64,000 nucleotides of DNA, taken from Anaerolineales bacterium UBA5797. GTDB taxonomy: Bacteria; Chloroflexota; Anaerolineae; Anaerolineales; Villigracilaceae. The position numbers were made by a program, and so were the translations under genes. The stretch is taken from contig DIDP01000008.1 of assembly GCA_002418205.1 (NCBI GenBank), positions 135,934-199,933 of the forward strand. Direction: 5' to 3'. Positions 63,364 through 64,000 of this stretch are shown here, one piece after another. The stretch's first letter is position 1. The number at the start of each line of letters is the position of its first letter. A model generated the notes under the pieces. It made no database searches and was not told where the DNA came from. It saw only the letters and a program-made list of their open reading frames with translations.

Positions 63364-64000
63364 ATGAATTTCACATTGCACAATGATTTTTCAGAGATCG
63401 ACCCCTCCGCTTGGAATGCGCTGGTCGAAGGCAGCATCGCCGATACACCGTTCTCGCGTTACGAATATCTCATCGAATGGTGGAAGACCCTCGGCGGCGG
63501 AGAATGGAAGGATGCCCAACTGATCCTCGTCTCCGCGCGCGAGGACGACCAGCTCATTGGCATCGCTCCACTTTTCGTCGCGGAATACGATGGTCAACGG
63601 GCGTTGCTGCTCGTTGGCAGCATCGAGATTTCGGATTATCTGGATCTGATCGTGCGCGCTGAGGACTTGACGCGCTTCCTCTCGGGACTGATCGATTTCC
63701 TCGCATCTTCCAAAGCTGATAGTTGGTCTGCCATCGACTGGTACAACCTCCCCGATGCCTCTCCCACCCTCGCGGCGCTCAAGGCCGAATCCGAAAAGCG
63801 CGGTTGGGAGTACAACGAGGAAATCTATCGCCCCACGCCGCGCATCGCCTTGAACGGCTCGTTCGAAGATTATCTCGCCGGTATCGACAAGAAACAGCGC
63901 CACGAGATCCGCCGCAAGATGCGCCGCGCCGCCGAAAGCGGACGCGTCCGCTTCCATGTGGTGGACAAGGATGCAGACATCGAGCCTGAACTCGAATCGT
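63364..64000 (+). CDS. BioF2/CelD-like acetyltransferase, N-terminal part (runs off window)
   Basis: From the ATG at 63364 the frame is open for 212 codons to the window edge. The start NFTLHNDFSEIDPSAWNALVEG, split here, is followed by DTPFSRYEYLIEWWKTLGGGEW, LISARED-like LILVSAREDDQLIGIAPLFV and LLLVGSIEISDYLDLIV. The later FEDYLAGIDKKQRHEIRRKMRR is the signature of the CelD/BcsL (BioF2-like) acetyltransferase group, often linked to exopolysaccharide synthesis. No ribosome site is obvious. The C-terminal half is outside. Confidence 0.75.
   Translation, partial: MNFTLHNDFSEIDPSAWNALVEGSIADTPFSRYEYLIEWWKTLGGGEWKDAQLILVSAREDDQLIGIAPLFVAEYDGQRALLLVGSIEISDYLDLIVRAEDLTRFLSGLIDFLASSKADSWSAIDWYNLPDASPTLAALKAESEKRGWEYNEEIYRPTPRIALNGSFEDYLAGIDKKQRHEIRRKMRRAAESGRVRFHVVDKDADIEPELES

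Overview
The window looks like a piece of a chromosome from the phylum Chloroflexota, most likely class Anaerolineae. This is an inference. It rests on the many lipoproteins with Thr/Pro-rich linkers, tandem NBR1-Ig lipoproteins, a bacterial Elp3, a KamA-type aminomutase, a DegV protein, a YacP-type nuclease, a greatly enlarged SecA, T-box control of pheST, and the absence of visible outer-membrane biogenesis genes. GC is moderate. About sixty genes lie on both strands in short operons, and several long antisense frames are shadows of real genes. No phage, IS element or CRISPR array is seen.

Layout. 1-2.6 kb: end of a zinc-ribbon gene, a DUF488 protein, a GNAT acetyltransferase and a histidine/aromatic ammonia-lyase. 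2.7-9.4 kb: secreted proteins (beta-helix protein, 642-aa exported protein, SGNH-type lipoprotein, amino-acid-type binding lipoprotein) and a 1.1 kb gene-free stretch. 9.4-17.4 kb: flavoprotein, DUF885 peptidase, zinc-ribbon membrane protein, histone-deacetylase-like amidohydrolase, YacP-like nuclease, DUF1232 protein, PQQ-type sugar dehydrogenase. 17.6-21.8 kb: T-box riboswitch, pheS, pheT, with two palindromic repeats inserted in the untranslated regions. 21.9-30.1 kb: two NBR1-Ig lipoproteins, kamA, degV, an ECF sigma/anti-sigma-like pair, a ureohydrolase and two GNAT genes. 30.2-38.3 kb: two tRNA-Ser genes, then a surface-sugar region. Its minus-strand operon matches WbpB-WbpD-WbpE-WbpI (UDP-2,3-diacetamido-mannuronate synthesis, without WbpA); facing it are a GT-C-like membrane protein, a sugar epimerase and a GT2 glycosyltransferase. 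38.4-50.1 kb: miaB, a membrane protein with two TIR-like domains, a DUF2269/CopD-like membrane protein, acnA, adenosine deaminase and the 1336-aa SecA. 50.2-54.5 kb: second ECF sigma/membrane-partner pair, a YedY-like molybdopterin enzyme, an HtrA-like protease and a CbpA-like DnaJ. 54.6-57.1 kb: elp3 divergent from a methyltransferase resembling Trm9/ALKBH8. 57-64 kb: a GAF-GGDEF diguanylate cyclase with two palindromes at its start, an unknown protein, a PP2C-like/beta-propeller membrane protein and the start of a BioF2/CelD-like acetyltransferase.

The main functional themes are translation and tRNA modification (pheST with T-box, MiaB, Elp3 plus a possible Trm9-like partner), cell-surface sugar synthesis, and signalling or stress sensing across the membrane (two sigma/anti-sigma pairs, TIR protein, GGDEF protein, PP2C-like protein). 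The findings I would check first are the Elp3/Trm9-like pair, the recurring -10 box six bases before a start codon with no Shine-Dalgarno site (candidate leaderless mRNAs), the repeat inserted between the T-box terminator and pheS, the enlarged SecA and the double-TIR membrane protein.
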